The notes: generated by a model from the letters alone, not told the origin. Positions 46,816 through 59,132 are shown, counted from the first letter of the stretch. The stretch: 64,000 nt of DNA from Rattus norvegicus (GCF_036323735.1 NC_086028.1:21344501-21408500); one strand, 5' to 3'. Program-made: numbers and translations.

Positions 46816-47129
46816 CTGTGCATTGTTTGAAACTGTGAAGACATGACCTTGAGTCTTAATTTATGATAGTTCCATTTGTGACCTTTCCTTCATGGATACA
46901 ATGCTCCTGGCAATGGACCAATGGCACACTATTAGTGGGGTGCTAGTAGTCTGATATATCTGCCACTGCACCCAAGAAACTAGTCATAGGGATTTGTCAG
47001 CATGTGAAGTCACCCACAAGCAGACAAATGGTCCCAATTTTCTCCATACGTTGAGGATACCTCCAGTCAGCAGAGACCTCTAGCCTTCACTGAATCAGTC
47101 TTAAATGGCCTCACTAGGTGTGGAGAACT
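46816..47129. other. Intronic stretch, nothing recognised
   Basis: Unique-looking sequence. Confidence 0.45.
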
Positions 47130-47430
47130 CCCCATGAAAGGGCAGAAGGCATTCATCTTGTAATAAGACATGACTGGCTTCTTCCCACATTCACGCCTTA
47201 GCCAAAGCATTACCTCTTCAGAAACATTATTCCTTCTAGTCTTTCTAAAGCAGAAGGTATAAAATTCCAGTTAGAATCACGCCTCCTATGATACTTTCTG
47301 TAGGTTTAATTGTCTATGTTTGACTTGCCTGTTGGAATGCCAGTCATTTGAAATGTTTCCCGCCATAGTACTACACCCAGGCCAGTGCTTTATACAAGGA
47401 ATGTTTATTCAATGCACGATCACACACTTT
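47130..47430 (+). mobile_element. L2 LINE 3' fragment, diverged
   Basis: GCATTACCTCTTCAGAAACA, AGGTTTAATTGTCTATGTTT and ACACCCAGGCCAGTGCTTTA followed by GGAATGTTTATTCAATG match the L2 3' end order. Confidence 0.6.
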
Positions 47431-48546
47431 CAAAACCAAGACCCTATTTTCAACAGGTGTCCAAGCATGGTCTTCTAGGTACGAGACTTTCCTTTGCAAG
47501 AGTCAGTAGGGAGTGAGGGTTATTAAGTCCCCAGTAGGATGCTACCTGAGGTGGTAGCTGTCCTGGATTCCAAACAGCAAGGATAAATGACAGGAATGGA
47601 ATAAGAAGGAACACAGGGAACTTCTTTACCCTTCCTGAGGTGGGTTAAAGACTTAGAGACAGAAGCATCTCAAATGGTATGAAGGATGTACCAACGTTTA
47701 CTTGGTCGGTGCCTGACTGGCTGTCTCATAGAACTGCACTTTCCCTGAGTCTGAAGTTCTGTTGCCTGAAGTGCTTGCCTTTTTCCACTAATGTCGTTCA
47801 CTGAGCAAAGACTGTGAGTACATCTGTGTTAATGAATGTGCACGAGGATTTGGACTTTGGGCCCTGTGTAGCTTTCTCTACTAGATCCCCAGTATCAAGA
47901 GTTTACCCTTCCTCCTGAGCTAACCTACTTTTGTTTTTAAACTGTCTTCTTTCGTTCACAAAGACCTGGGCTGTGTTCGTCATCAAAGCCCTAAGTTCTC
48001 TGACCCTTCGACTGTGTCATTTGTCCACAGTTTGAGTCCTTAAACAAAAGATTTGTACTAGACTTATAAAGTAAAACTATTTCTTGTACAACCGCTTACC
48101 TTATTTGTAAAAGTTTTAACGATATTTACTTCTAGTAAAACGGACTGTTCGTCTATATTACAAATAATGCACGTTTAATAAAAACCTCAAATGAAGACAT
48201 TTATAAAACAAAGAAAAACTGTCCTGTATCCACCCCAGACCTCTTGTGCCATCTATCCCTTCTTGATATGGCCTCTTTAAGAGGCTTGCTATACTGACAG
48301 TGGTAAAAGTTGAGCAGTTAATTGGGTGTAATACACATAAACCCTATTTCATAAAATGTGTTTATTCCAGGGAGTAAATACTCTTCCCATTTATAGTTTT
48401 GAGTTACAAATATGTGGGGATTGAGGCAGTATATTGCATTGCATGATTGGGCTTTTACAAGCCAATACAAGCTGGCTCCAGAACATTACAAACATAACTT
48501 CACCTTCCTCCTTTTCCCACCAACCCTTCTTACTTATATCTGTCTT
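47431..48546. other. Intronic stretch, nothing recognised
   Basis: Unique-looking sequence. 48050-48200 is AT-rich. Confidence 0.45.
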
Positions 48547-48628
48547 TCCATCCATCCATCCATCCATCCATCCATCCATCCATCCATCCATCCATCCATC
48601 CATCTATCCATCCATCCACCCACCCATA
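48547..48628. repeat. (CCAT)n microsatellite
   Basis: About 20 CCAT units with CTAT, CACC variants at the right end. Direct tetramers, not a spacer-containing array. Confidence 0.97.
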
Positions 48629-48769
48629 TTTGACCTTATATATATAGTCATCTATGAATTTTAAACTCTACAGAAAACACTATTATAATTTTGTTGACAG
48701 TTCACATCGCTTCCATACAATTCACCGCAGCTCTGAGTTTTTGAAATCTCCTGAAAGCCTCTCATATCA

Positions 48770-49200
48770 GGAGCCAGCCTGTGTGAGCACCCCAGCCGAA
48801 ATGAGCCTATTTCATTTGGTCTGTAGGAGCCGCGGGCCTGTGCATGCTTCGCGCATGCTCCCTCCTGTCTATCTATTGTAGAGGGGAGTAATTCATCATT
48901 GGGCAGCAGGTTCTGCTCAGATGGTTTATTGTCCTGACCTCATTAAAAGCATGTAATCCACGCAGTGCCGTAAATCTATGCCTCTAAATACTTTCCTCTT
49001 TAATTTTTTAATACTGCACACATGAAGGGAAAGGTTAAAGCCAATTAAAAGAGATACAAATACCATTATTACTGCCCTGACAAACAGTTAGTTATTGGAT
49101 TCGGTCGTTTCAGTTTAGAAAGCCATTATTTTTGTTCCTGAATGAATTAGTAATCAAGCTGTTTATTGACTTGTCTTATCTTGGAGATGCTAAATATATT
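48770..49200. promoter_or_regulatory. Repeat-poor block with CpG/NRF1-like patch, candidate regulatory element
   Basis: The left part (48828-48862) is GC-rich: GAGCCGCGGGCC and GCATGCTTCGCGCATGC, resembling paired NRF1-type sites. The right part is AT-rich with CATTATTACTGCCC and GAATTAGTAATCAAGCTG. No transposon recognised. Confidence 0.33.
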
Positions 49201-49212
49201 TTTTTGGTCCAG

Positions 49213-49213
49213 T

Positions 49214-49272
<59 letters not shown>
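49213..49272. repeat. (TC)n microsatellite
   Basis: About 29 TC units. Confidence 0.98.
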
Positions 49273-49277
<5 letters not shown>

Positions 49278-49424
49278 ATTCCTGCACGCATAAAAATTAT
49301 GGACAACTTAAGGTCTAAGTGCAAACAATAACCGCACAGCTGTGTGTGGGAATCAGCATACGGACAGGGTCATCATTTCCTCTGGTTCAGGAAGGAGTGC
49401 TCTGAGCCTCACTCAGTGGTTATC

Positions 49425-49449
49425 GTTGTTGTTGTTGTTGTTGTTTTTT
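49425..49449. repeat. (GTT)n microsatellite
   Basis: Seven GTT units and a T-run. Confidence 0.93.
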
Positions 49450-52400
49450 CCCTCCCATTAAGGCTATTATGTGACACTGACAGATGCTTAAAAGCATTTA
49501 GGGCTGAAAGAACTGTTGGGGAAATTGCCGCAAAAGATTGACAAATGATGATCTTTTTTGTCCGAAAGGTTCTTATTTCCTGTGCAAAATGGACCGAGAG
49601 AAGAAAGGGAAAGAGAAAGAACCATTAATGTAGAGACTTGGTATTGTTTTCTGACATGAGCTCGTCTTTTCCATCGCATTCGGGCCAGTGATGTTGTTTC
49701 AGGAAAGGCTGCAGGGTTGTAAAACACAGCAGTTAACTCTTTGCTGGCTGACTGATGCTTGCTCGGGTGTCCCCCTCTCTCCGGAGCACCTCCACCTTTC
49801 CTCCTTTAGGAATAGGAAATGGACCCTAGAGGACCCGAGAGAACTCAGGGCTCTGTGGATTTGCTAGTCCCCTACTTACTTCGTTCACTTAATTGTCTAC
49901 CGTCAGATCCAGGCTGTTTGGTGAGAGATGATAAACTATGAGGATGCTGACCATGGCATGGGGGTCAGAGTGTACTCAGCGTCACAGGCCCACGTCTCTC
50001 AAATTCATTCAACTCAGCATCCCTACAAGTGGTATGTCATCTCCTTCAGAATTGTTGGCCTTTGGAATTCAGGAGGTGTTGGTTCCAGGATCCTTTATGG
50101 ATACCAGAATCTGACAATGCTCCAGTTCCTCCTGTATAAGGATGTGGCATTTTTATGCAACCCATATACATTCTCCCAGACACTTTGATCACACTCGGGT
50201 CACTCACAGAATTCAGTACAGTGTAAGTGCTTCGTAGACAGCTGTTACACTCCGCACTTAGAGAATCGTGATAAGAAAGAAAGGTCTGTATGGTGTTAGT
50301 GGAGACACAATTAAAGAGAGTTTGGACTTGTGGCTGGTTAACTCTGTGGGTTCCTGAGTCTTTGGAGATGGAGGGCCATGAATACGCTACTTATAGGCAT
50401 CAAAGTCACATACTTTCAATGGATAGAAGAAAATACATACCCAGACACAAGCGACACAAACACTAAAAGACTCTGAGTTTAAACATCTCAGAAGTAAGGG
50501 GAGAAAAGGCTGTGGCAACAAGGTACCTTCTGCATTGTCTCTCCGATAGGACACCAGAACAGGGTTTCTGAAAGTGTTCTCTAGGGGTAGCAATGTCACT
50601 ATCTCACGGGCAGTGGCATAGGAAAGCAAAATTTGATACCTCTTCTGGACATAGCTTGGATTGGGACCAACCGATCGTGGTTTTAGTAACATTGAAGGGT
50701 GCCTACTCAAGGCTGGTAGATGCTACCGTGTGTAAATTCTTGTGCTTGAGTTGACCTTTCTGCCTACTACACATGTCACATGACCTGTCACAGGGAACTG
50801 TTGATACTGCACTAGTCTTTGTTTGTTTGTTTATTGTCCCATTATCTTCGTCCTAGTTTGTAATCTCCTTGGGCGGGTCCAAGGCTCTTCCTGCTGGTTC
50901 CCTGCTTTGGTCTCAGAGACCTCTCAGGGTTCTAGAACACATCAGGTCCCCAGGAAATCAATACCGAGGTAAAAGAGTATACATAATAAAAGTGTATGTA
51001 GAATAAAAAAGGGAAACATTTAAAGAGATTTAACTCCATTAAAGTTAATAGTTGGAGCTTAATAAATAAGACTCATTCCTAAGAGAAAATGACCTCTTTT
51101 TAAAAGGAAGGGAGGAAGAAAACCATGGTCCCGGGAACATTCTCCAGCAGCTTTTAATGAGATCACAGCTTATTCTCTTAAGGAGTGAAAGAAATAATTG
51201 AACACACTTCACACTAATGACTTCTTATAAAATGTGTCCACAATCCATTGGCATTCAGAGTCAGACGGGATCCAATGACCCCTGATGGCAGGAAGTCTCA
51301 TGTATTCTAAATAGGGGTGCAATAAAACTCCAAAGCCAGCCAGATACAGCTCAGTCAGTCGGCACTGTCAAGGTCCTGGGAAGTGAGTCGTCCTGTCTCT
51401 CTATACCTAGAACAGAGGACAAGTCATGGAAGAAGGAGACACCCGGACACGGTTCCTGTTGGCTCACTATGAGACCAGAACCAGACTATGAGATGCGTGT
51501 CCTTGTGGATGCCCTGAAAGTGTGCTTTATATTCTCCATTTTTTTATTCTGAGATTCCATTTTGGTACCAAGTGAGAGCCAATGAGGCCAGCGTATACGG
51601 GCCTTCTATGCTTGCCTTTGTGTGGCACACTTCTCATTGGGCACCAGCGCTTCCTGCCTTAGTTTGTTTTCCTGAGCTTCTATTTCATCATCCGAAAAAT
51701 AAAAGCAATGCTTTTACTGAAAATGTATATAATTTAGCCAGGCACCTGACAGAGACCAGGAGCTCAGTAAGCGGTCCCGTTTACAATGAAGTGGCAGTGC
51801 CATACTCTATGGGGGCTTCTTCGGCTAGAGGGCACAGGGAGGCCTCTGAAGAGCCAAGGAAAGGATTCGAGACTGTCCAACAAATTCGAAACTTGTTTCT
51901 TACTGGTACACGCCCTTGTTCCAATCAGATTGTCAATGTGGTCTGCGCCCCCCCCCCCTGGGGTAACGAACAAAAGTGTTGAGGATTTAGTAGCTGAGTT
52001 AAGACCTCCACAAGCTGGCAAACCAGGAAAGTGAGGCAGCTTCTCTGAGGCTCACATCTCACCATAAGCGTGGGACCCACCATTTTAATCCCACCCCACA
52101 TGTGTTTACCTCTTTCCCTTCTACTTCGTAAAAGGAGATAGCATTTCAAACGCGCCCCACCATGAGGACAGGTAGCTCGTTTTTCACCTCAAATATGCCC
52201 TAGATTTCAGAAAGTAAAACAAAGAGATGTGATATTTTCCCGTCTAGCTTTCTACTTTACAAAAAGTAAAAAACTTCCAATCTTGTGCTCATGGCTTGCC
52301 AATCGCAACAGACTTCTTTGGATGTCCTGATGCGTTGACCCAGGGGGCTGCTTGAGCAAGACTGGTGGGCAGAAATTGCACTGGGCTAAGTCTGTGGAGA

Positions 52401-52734
52401 ACTTGATTCGGCTAGATATCCCAGCATGGGACCTTTCCGCCCAACATCTCTGACTTCTTATCATCTAAATAGGATTTATCCCCAGTATTAATTCCATATT
52501 TTATGTAAGACTCCTAGATTTAGTACAGAAATAGCTTTACCAAACTGTCATTTTTGTAAGCCTTAAATAAGAAAATATTTGATCATAAAAGAGGGTTACT
52601 CAATAAAACCACATTTTATTCATCTGATAATTTGGAACAAAGAGATGTGATGTTTTCCATTTATCTTTCTGTGCATAGATAAATAATGCCATTTCTTCTA
52701 GGTAGAGACAGCAAATGGTGAACATATGAGTTCA
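49450..52734. other. Intronic stretch, largely unique
   Basis: About 3.3 kb with no supported gene or clear transposon. Includes a GTTT run (50818-50833), a C9 run (51950-51958) and AT-rich sequence near 51000-51070 and 52480-52620. Open frames of 60-136 codons lack domains. Confidence 0.45.
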
Positions 52735-53010
52735 AGGACCCATTAAACAAATATTTACTCAGTATTTATTAAGTGTCAGTTACTCTAATAGGACTGGGGA
52801 CATCAAGTGACAAAGTAGAACAGTTGCTGCCTTCATGAGGATGATGGTCGTTTAGGAGAGGAAAAATGAAGCTAAAAATACGTGCAGAGAAAATCAGCTT
52901 AAACTGTGCTCACAGGACCTTCATCAGACAAACTGGATGCCGAGAGAGGAAAGAGAAATGGCGGGAGATAGGGATTTTACCACAGGCACCAGACCTAACA
53001 TCTGAATGGA
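52735..53010 (-). mobile_element. L2 LINE end, antisense, diverged
   Basis: TTAAACAAATATTTACTCAG, TATTTATTAAGTGTCAGTTA and CAGTTGCTGCCTTCATGAGG are the reverse complement of the L2 3' end. Confidence 0.6.
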
Positions 53011-53029
53011 GATTGAGGGAAGTAGCCGT

Positions 53030-53200
53030 CCTCCTACAGCTGAGGCTCTGAAACTTTGTACTAGGACGTCAGGAAGTGGGCTCAAGGGCAACCCAGCTGG
53101 GAGACTCATTTTCCTCACCTGTGAAATGGCCGTGCTATGGGCTTTGGTTTGTGTAGCTCTCTTGAAGGTTAAAGCAGCTACCATTCAACACCAGTTTACG
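53030..53200 (+). mobile_element. MIR SINE
   Basis: TTTTCCTCACCTGTGAAATG GC core, preceded by a TGGGCTCAAGGGCAACCC stretch and followed by CTTGAAGGTTAAA; MIR order. Confidence 0.6.
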
Positions 53201-53569
53201 ACAAAGCATGGCTAATATGTGTTAAGTTGATGCTGTCACAGACACAGACCGGAGAGCTAAGGGCATTCGATGATAGATAGGGAAGGGTCTGACATGTTTT
53301 AGGAATCACGGGAGGGTGTGGCTCTTGGGTGGAGTAGGAAGAGGATGGACATGGAATTCTGTAAAGGGGTGGGGCATCGGGGTAATCATTTCTAGCATGG
53401 CAGAGTAAAGTCTCATGTGTGGAAGCAAGGGCATTGTCCCCAGTGGACCTCAGTGTTTGACCAGGGGTTAGCAATTCATCTCTGATGGGCTCTCCTCACT
53501 GCTCTTGTACTCAGTGAGGAGTGTGGATGGAATAACAACTCCTCAAAGGGAGCAGTTTCCAGGTAAGAA
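53201..53569. other. Intronic stretch, nothing recognised
   Basis: Unique-looking sequence. Confidence 0.45.
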
Positions 53570-53930
53570 GTTTTAAATAAAGAACCCCTGTTTCATTCAT
53601 GCTCATTAAACTGTTTTTCCCCTACCTAGATCCCTGCAATAATAAATATAATTATATCCATCTTTAATGACTTTGGTTCCTTGAGCTGCAGGTGCTGGAA
53701 TACTGTATTTATTAACATATTTTAAGCCCTTTAAAAAGACTGCATTAATTCCTATGATAATTTAGTACCCATAATACATTCTCTGTTCTGAATAGATGTT
53801 AATCACCACAGAATGACTGATTTGCCCGAGTGCGAGCTAAGCCGTGGTCTAACTAGTAGCTAGTAACTTTTTAATTCAATATTGTTACTGAAACTGTTGA
53901 TTAAAATCTAGTTGCAATAACAATTCCTTG
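53570..53930. promoter_or_regulatory. AT-rich repeat-poor block, candidate conserved element
   Basis: AATAATAAATATAATTATAT, TACTGTATTTATTAACATAT, GCATTAATTCCTATGATAAT and GTTAATCACCACAG. No transposon recognised and very few CpGs. Confidence 0.33.
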
Positions 53931-54907
53931 CCCCCCTGCTGGCCCCACCCTCTGAGGACCCACAAGGAGCCCTAACAATTGGATTTTGTTCTTGCTGAAG
54001 CCAAGGGCATTCATTTTTTTTGGGGGGGGTTGTATTACTAGTTAAGCTCTGCTTGGGAAAGGTCTGTATGTGCCTGTTATCCAAGAATGCTTTGGGTTTG
54101 TTTGCTCTCTGGTGCAACCTGTGACAAGGGGAAAGGTCAGTATGGAGAAACGGAAGCTAAGCACAAAGCCTGATTAGCAGAAAGCAAACTCCCAGGCTTC
54201 TGTCTTAAAGGTGGAGGGCGGAGTCTGGGTCAGCCCTTACCCGATGGGGTGAGAGGAATCTGGTGTCTGTTGGGTTCTCAACCAGTTTAGATAGAGATGG
54301 TTTTGAAATTGCTCATGAAATTTGGATCACAGAGGAGTGCCGCCATTGAGTAGAGACAAAGGAAGTGACTATTGCAGGTAGAGGATCCTTCAGACTTCAC
54401 ATCCGTTATTTCGGTTAAGACAAGGCAAGTCTGTAGGGAGGGAGGGAGGAACCTGCATTGTTCTTTTTCAGAGAATGCACTCCGTGGGTTTGGAGTCACA
54501 CAGCAAGGAAGCAGTGGGGATCCAGAATTCTGCTCCTAATTTTAGGTCACTGATACATACTCAACACTTCAGTGACCCAGTCAGTCCATATGGGAAAGGT
54601 ACTGAACTGGGTCATAAAATCCATAACAAAGTGTGATATGCTAGAAAAACTTAATGAAACTTAATGAAAATGAGTACTTAATTTGGCCTGTTTGTGGTTT
54701 GGAGACTAGCACATAATGACCTTCTTCCTGTCCAGCGGGGGGGGGGGGGGGGTCAGTGAATCTTTAGAGCCAAGTCTTCCTCCTATGGAGAAGGATTTTA
54801 AGGACCTCATTGTTTGGGGAGCGAATGCACTGAGTGCCTAGCCGCTCTGTACATGCACAGCGAGATGCCCTTGTATTTCTGCATACAATTAAAGATGTAG
54901 TAAGAAA
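53931..54907. other. Intronic stretch, mostly unique
   Basis: Contains a T8G10-type run (54015-54029), a (GGGA)n patch at 54436-54450, a weak MIR trace near 54495-54540 and a 16-G run at 54737-54752. Confidence 0.5.
54737..54752. repeat. (G)n homopolymer
   Basis: Sixteen consecutive G on the plus strand, enough for intramolecular G-quadruplex formation (inference). Confidence 0.9.
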
Positions 54908-55069
54908 GCTGGGGTGTGGTGATGCAGGCCTTTAATCCCATCACTCAGGAGGCAGAGGCAGGAGGATCTCTGAGTTCAAAGCCACCCTGGTCTACAAAGT
55001 GAGTTCCAGCACAGCTGGGGCTACACAGGGAGACCCTGTCTCAAAAACAAAACAAAACAAAACAAAACA
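54908..55069 (+). mobile_element. B1 SINE
   Basis: GCTGGGGTGTGGTGATGCAG, GCCTTTAATCCCATCACTCA, GGAGGCAGAGGCAGGAGGAT and GAGACCCTGTCTC, with an (AAAAC)n tail at 55043-55069. Near full length. Confidence 0.95.
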
Positions 55070-55255
55070 CTAAATATGTAGTCAGAAGGTGGAGCCGACA
55101 TGATTGGGATGGGGCCAGAGAATGATTAAGAAGTGTGCCCTGTATTCATTTAAGGCTCTTTTTCACTGTTGCCATGGGAAACTCTTCTTTCCTCATCCAA
55201 GCTTTCTATGAAGATTGTTTTGCCCATGTTCCTGGCTCAGGGCTGGTGCAGATTC

Positions 55256-55258
<3 letters not shown>

Positions 55259-55336
<78 letters not shown>
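55259..55336. repeat. Compound (TG)n(AG)n microsatellite
   Basis: Fifteen TG units (55259-55288) followed directly by 24 AG units (55289-55336). Supplies the repetitive part of open frames in this interval. Confidence 0.98.
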
Positions 55337-55341
<5 letters not shown>

Positions 55342-55544
55342 GTTAATCTATCAGACACTGAACTCTATCCCACATTCTCCAACCCATGCAGACCCAGTTG
55401 TGGATTTCAGTTCCTTTCTGTACAAAGAAGGAGACGTGTGTGTCTGGGAGCTGAGGTGTGAGCCTGAGATCTGTATGCTTTGCAGCAACCAGTGGGTAAT
55501 TACTGACACTTGGGTGACAGGTGAGGTTTTTCCTGTGTACATGT

Positions 55545-55800
55545 GTGTGCATTATGTGCAGGTGCACCCAGGTAGGTATGTGTGTTTGTGTGGGTGTTAG
55601 GTTAGAAGGTAAGCACAGATGTTATTCCTCAGGAGCCCTCAACCTTTGAGACAGGGCCAGCCATTGAACTGGAACTTTGCCAAGAAGGAAGACTGACGGG
55701 CATCGAACTTTCAGGAACCTGCTTGTCTTCACCTCCTATTGTACCGTTGTCAGGTCAACATGCTTGTGAGGCAAGCACTTTCCTGACTGAGCAATATGCT
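55545..55800 (-). mobile_element. B4-like composite SINE
   Basis: TTTGAGACAGGGCCAGCCAT, AGGAACCTGCTTGTCTTCAC and GTGAGGCAAGCACTTTCCTG followed by ACTGAGCAATATGCT: a reverse-complement B1-like part and tRNA-like head. Confidence 0.65.
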
Positions 55801-55810
55801 GTTTTTGTTT

Positions 55811-55813
<3 letters not shown>

Positions 55814-55900
<87 letters not shown>
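55814..55900. repeat. Compound (TC)n(AC)n microsatellite
   Basis: About 26 TC units (55814-55866) followed directly by about 17 CA units (55867-55900): the reverse complement of the compound repeat at 55259-55336. Confidence 0.98.
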
Positions 55901-55901
<1 letters not shown>

Positions 55902-56552
55902 CCAACTTTACTCTTACAGAGTGTAGCTCCACCATTCATTTTGTAGAGAAACTAGGCCACAGATCGCTCCTTCCCTTCCACACAGACGATGATAGCCCAA
56001 CCGTCTCTCACTCCAGGCCAGTGAGGCCACTGTGGGGAAGCCTAGTTCTCCCACACAAGCCTGATGTACCACTGAGAGAGTCTTGACAGGCCCAGAGCCT
56101 GTAGGTGAACTCATGCATTTTTTTCCACCACTCTAACAGGAGGTATGGCTCGCAGTGCTCTCCATCTGGGGCCAGAGGAGGTCTAACCCTGCAGAGGAGT
56201 CTAGGCACGCAAAGTCAGCACCGTATCATGTTCAAACAACCTACTCCCTCTACCATTCCAAGCAACCACCTGAGCAGGCTGGTCTCTCAAAATATGTGAA
56301 TAGATCCAGCTAGAGGCATTTCACTGAAGTGCCACAACTCTGCCACCACCATGTGACAAAAACTTAAATCACAGATTTGAAACTTATAAAACAAAACCCT
56401 CCAGGACCACCCTCCCCGCAAACCCATGTATTCCATGGCCCTCACACAAAGACTATGGCATGCTCAGGAGAATGGATCTCCAGACTTCATCCTCAGAAGC
56501 ATTATTCCAACCTATGCACTTTTGAACACAGAATCACATTTTTGTACCGTAG
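55901..56552. other. Intronic stretch, nothing recognised
   Basis: Unique-looking sequence. Confidence 0.45.
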
Positions 56553-56670
56553 TCAAGGCTGGCCTTGAAGTCAATTATATAGCCCAGGTTGGCCTCAAAC
56601 CATAACATTCTTGCTTCAGTTTCCTGAGTGCTACTATTGTGAGCTTGAGCCACCATGCCCAGTGCACCCT
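56553..56670 (-). mobile_element. B1 SINE, diverged
   Basis: AAGGCTGGCCTTGAAGTCAA, TATAGCCCAGGTTGGCCTCA and AGCCACCATGCCCAGTG give the reverse-complement B1 order. Confidence 0.85.
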
Positions 56671-57886
56671 GTGTATTTTGGATTTCGCCTGAAGGGGCTT
56701 TGTTTTGTGGAGGAATTCAAATTCACCCATCCTTATAGGAATACAAACCCTGACTGAAACATGCGTACGCACGTTTACTCCCCACCGCACCCCACCCCCC
56801 ATTCAGCTTGCTTAGTGCGACCATCAGAAAATGTTCCTGCAGAGGTACTCTTCACGAAAAGTGCTTTGGATATACGGTACGTCAGAGCAAGTCAGAGCGA
56901 AGCACATCCTCAAGGGTCCTGCTCCCTCTGGGCACAGGCTGTCACCCAGCAGCCCGGACCCCAGGTTCTACCTGAGCGGTGCATACCCAGTAGCCCTGGA
57001 CCCATCTGGGATGTGCAGATGTGGTTAGAGATGATCAGCATATTTTTTAACATTTTTTTAATGTTGAAGTGGTTGTGGAATTCACATGTAGCTTCCCTGT
57101 ACCTCATCGGCCCCCTGCTGTTCTGACACCCTTAGCTTTCTCTTTGCATTCTGTCTTGATCTACAGCCTGCATAGATCTCCACGTTTGATGAAGACTCAA
57201 TGGTACAGAGAGCCATTTGCTGTGAGCTTTGGTCTCTGTTTTCGTATGTCTTTACCTTCTAGGGTGCAAGCAAGCCACACTCAATACCAGAAGCTCCCCG
57301 AACTGCCGAGCGTCCACTGTGTATTCACCCCAGGAAGATATTTCTATGGCTTCTGTGATAGCTCCAGGCCACTTCTCCTGATAGTGACCTCTCTGACACT
57401 TCCCCTGACTTCCCCGGAAGGTCAGGATGCTCACACCCACACACCCACGTGATCTCTCTGGCCACAAGAGATGTTCATCGAGAAAAGTGCTTCATTGCAT
57501 TTCTGTTAACAAACCTTCCCCATTAGACAAGGAACAACCTCAGAGTAGGACCACATCCCCACCATTTCTCTCAGCAGCATGGCAGGATGCCAGGGGCACG
57601 GGACTTCTGCAATAAAGCAGGACTCCTGGTAACCTTGGCTGCCCCTGTGACTCCTGCGGATCAGGATGGTGGTCACGGAGGAGGGCACGAGAGAGTGTGA
57701 GCGTAGCTGGGACAGCACCAGGGTAAGCTTCACTGCGCCTGGAACTGAGTATGGGAGCAGGGGAGGCAGCACAGACTGCTGCAGGTAAACTGGCCAGTAG
57801 CAGGCTAGACGTTGGGCACCCGCCATCACTCTGAAACTTTTGTCGAGATGGGTGTCTATGAGTAGGAATGTTATAGACCCCCTCCA
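56671..57886. other. Intronic stretch, GC-richer, no gene supported
   Basis: Overlapping open frames of 115-139 codons on the minus strand (57506-57925) and 121-127 on plus (56761-57452) occur here, explained by higher GC. None shows a recognisable domain or splice context. Confidence 0.45.
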
Positions 57887-57922
57887 AACAACAACAACAA
57901 CAATAATAACAACAACAACAAC
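57887..57922. repeat. (CAA)n microsatellite
   Basis: About 12 triplets with an AATAAT interruption. Confidence 0.95.
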
Positions 57923-58559
57923 CATGGCTCTTGGTGAGTCAAGAGTATTTCTTCCTCAGGATGCAACATACGGAGGCTATAAACAAGTGTTCAACTAAAT
58001 GAAGCATCTGTGACTATGTAAGATGGGCTCAAAAGAAACATTCTGAGAGTTTTTCTTAAACCACTTGTTTTCAGGTCAGTAACTGTCAGAATGATTTTTC
58101 TCTTCCTCTGTGTGCCTTTGAATTGAGCAGGCATGACCCATCACCCTCTCCCTCAGACCCCTCCCCACCTCTCTCACTCAATCATCTGGTTGCAGCCATT
58201 TTAAGGTATACCAGAAGGCTCTATGCTCAGACCGAGTGAATAATAACATGGAGAGAGACTCAGCTCTGACACCATGCATAGTATACTGTGCTTATATAAG
58301 CCAATATTCTAGAAAGGCATGAGAAACAATTGAAATAAATGGATTATGGGATGGGATGAAGATGTTGTATGCCCATAGGTTGTATGCACACGTATGTATG
58401 TGTGTATAAATAGGTACATGTACAATGCATGTTATGTTTTATGAACTAATAGGTACCTGCACTGTTCAAACATGCTTACTGTTTTCCAGTTAAAGGAGCT
58501 AAACACTTCAAGCACTGGTTGAAAATAAAAACTTCCATCTCTTTGCCAAACAGGGAAGC
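57923..58559. other. Intronic stretch, nothing recognised
   Basis: Unique-looking; a TG/TA-rich patch lies at 58370-58440. Confidence 0.45.
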
Positions 58560-58990
58560 AGAGGAAGGGGATCTTCGACTTTGAAAGGGAAACTTTCGAT
58601 CACAAGCCAAAGGCAAGACGACACTGTCACCTCAGACACTTCCCATTAAGAAGACTATCTGGCAATCAGTGTGGGACAAAGGGTGGCGTTTCATCCGCTG
58701 CTAAACAATCTTTATCAAATGGATACATGGACTTAGCTTTTCCCCTTCCTGTCTCCTCCAGCCTCCTTCAAAGAGTTCATTACAAAACCCGAGTGGTTTA
58801 ATGAAAAGTTTACTACCTAACAAATGGTGCCGACACCCGTTCTTGCCTTGTCCTGAAGACCCCGGTGCTTGCTTATTTTGTCAGAGACACAAAAAAGGAG
58901 AAACGCAATTGCATTTGTGCTGATGCTAAATGTTAATAGATTTGCCTAAATGCTCGCTAATAGCCCCCTAAAATTAGCTAGACTAGTAGT
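58560..58990. promoter_or_regulatory. Repeat-poor block, candidate conserved element
   Basis: TGTTAATAGATTTGCCTAAA, CTCGCTAATAGCCCCC and AAAATTAGCTAGACTAGTAG in sequence without recognisable transposons. Composition only. Confidence 0.28.
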
Positions 58991-59081
58991 GCATGCCTAA
59001 TGCCTTCTTGTTTTTGTTGGTTTACTTGCTTTGGGTTTTTCTTTCTTTTATCACAGGGAGGAAAATAAAAGAGGGGAAAAG

Positions 59082-59086
<5 letters not shown>

Positions 59087-59128
<42 letters not shown>
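59087..59128. repeat. (GA)n microsatellite
   Basis: About 21 GA units. Confidence 0.97.

Positions 59129-59132
<4 letters not shown>

Noticed and set aside
48547..48628. Regular repeats suggesting a CRISPR-like array
   Set aside because: A pure CCAT tetramer microsatellite with no spacers, in a mammalian intron.
54737..54752. G16 run as a telomeric or switch-like signal
   Set aside because: A simple homopolymer, alone and without repeat structure around it.
55135..55600. Open frames of 108 and 143 codons on the plus strand
   Set aside because: Both run through the (TG)n(AG)n repeat, giving Cys-Val and Arg-Glu runs; explained by the microsatellite.
57506..57925. Overlapping minus-strand open frames of 139 and 115 codons
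   Set aside because: The longer starts in a (CAA)n repeat (poly-Val/Ile), both lack recognisable domains, and two frames open at once suggests composition rather than selection.
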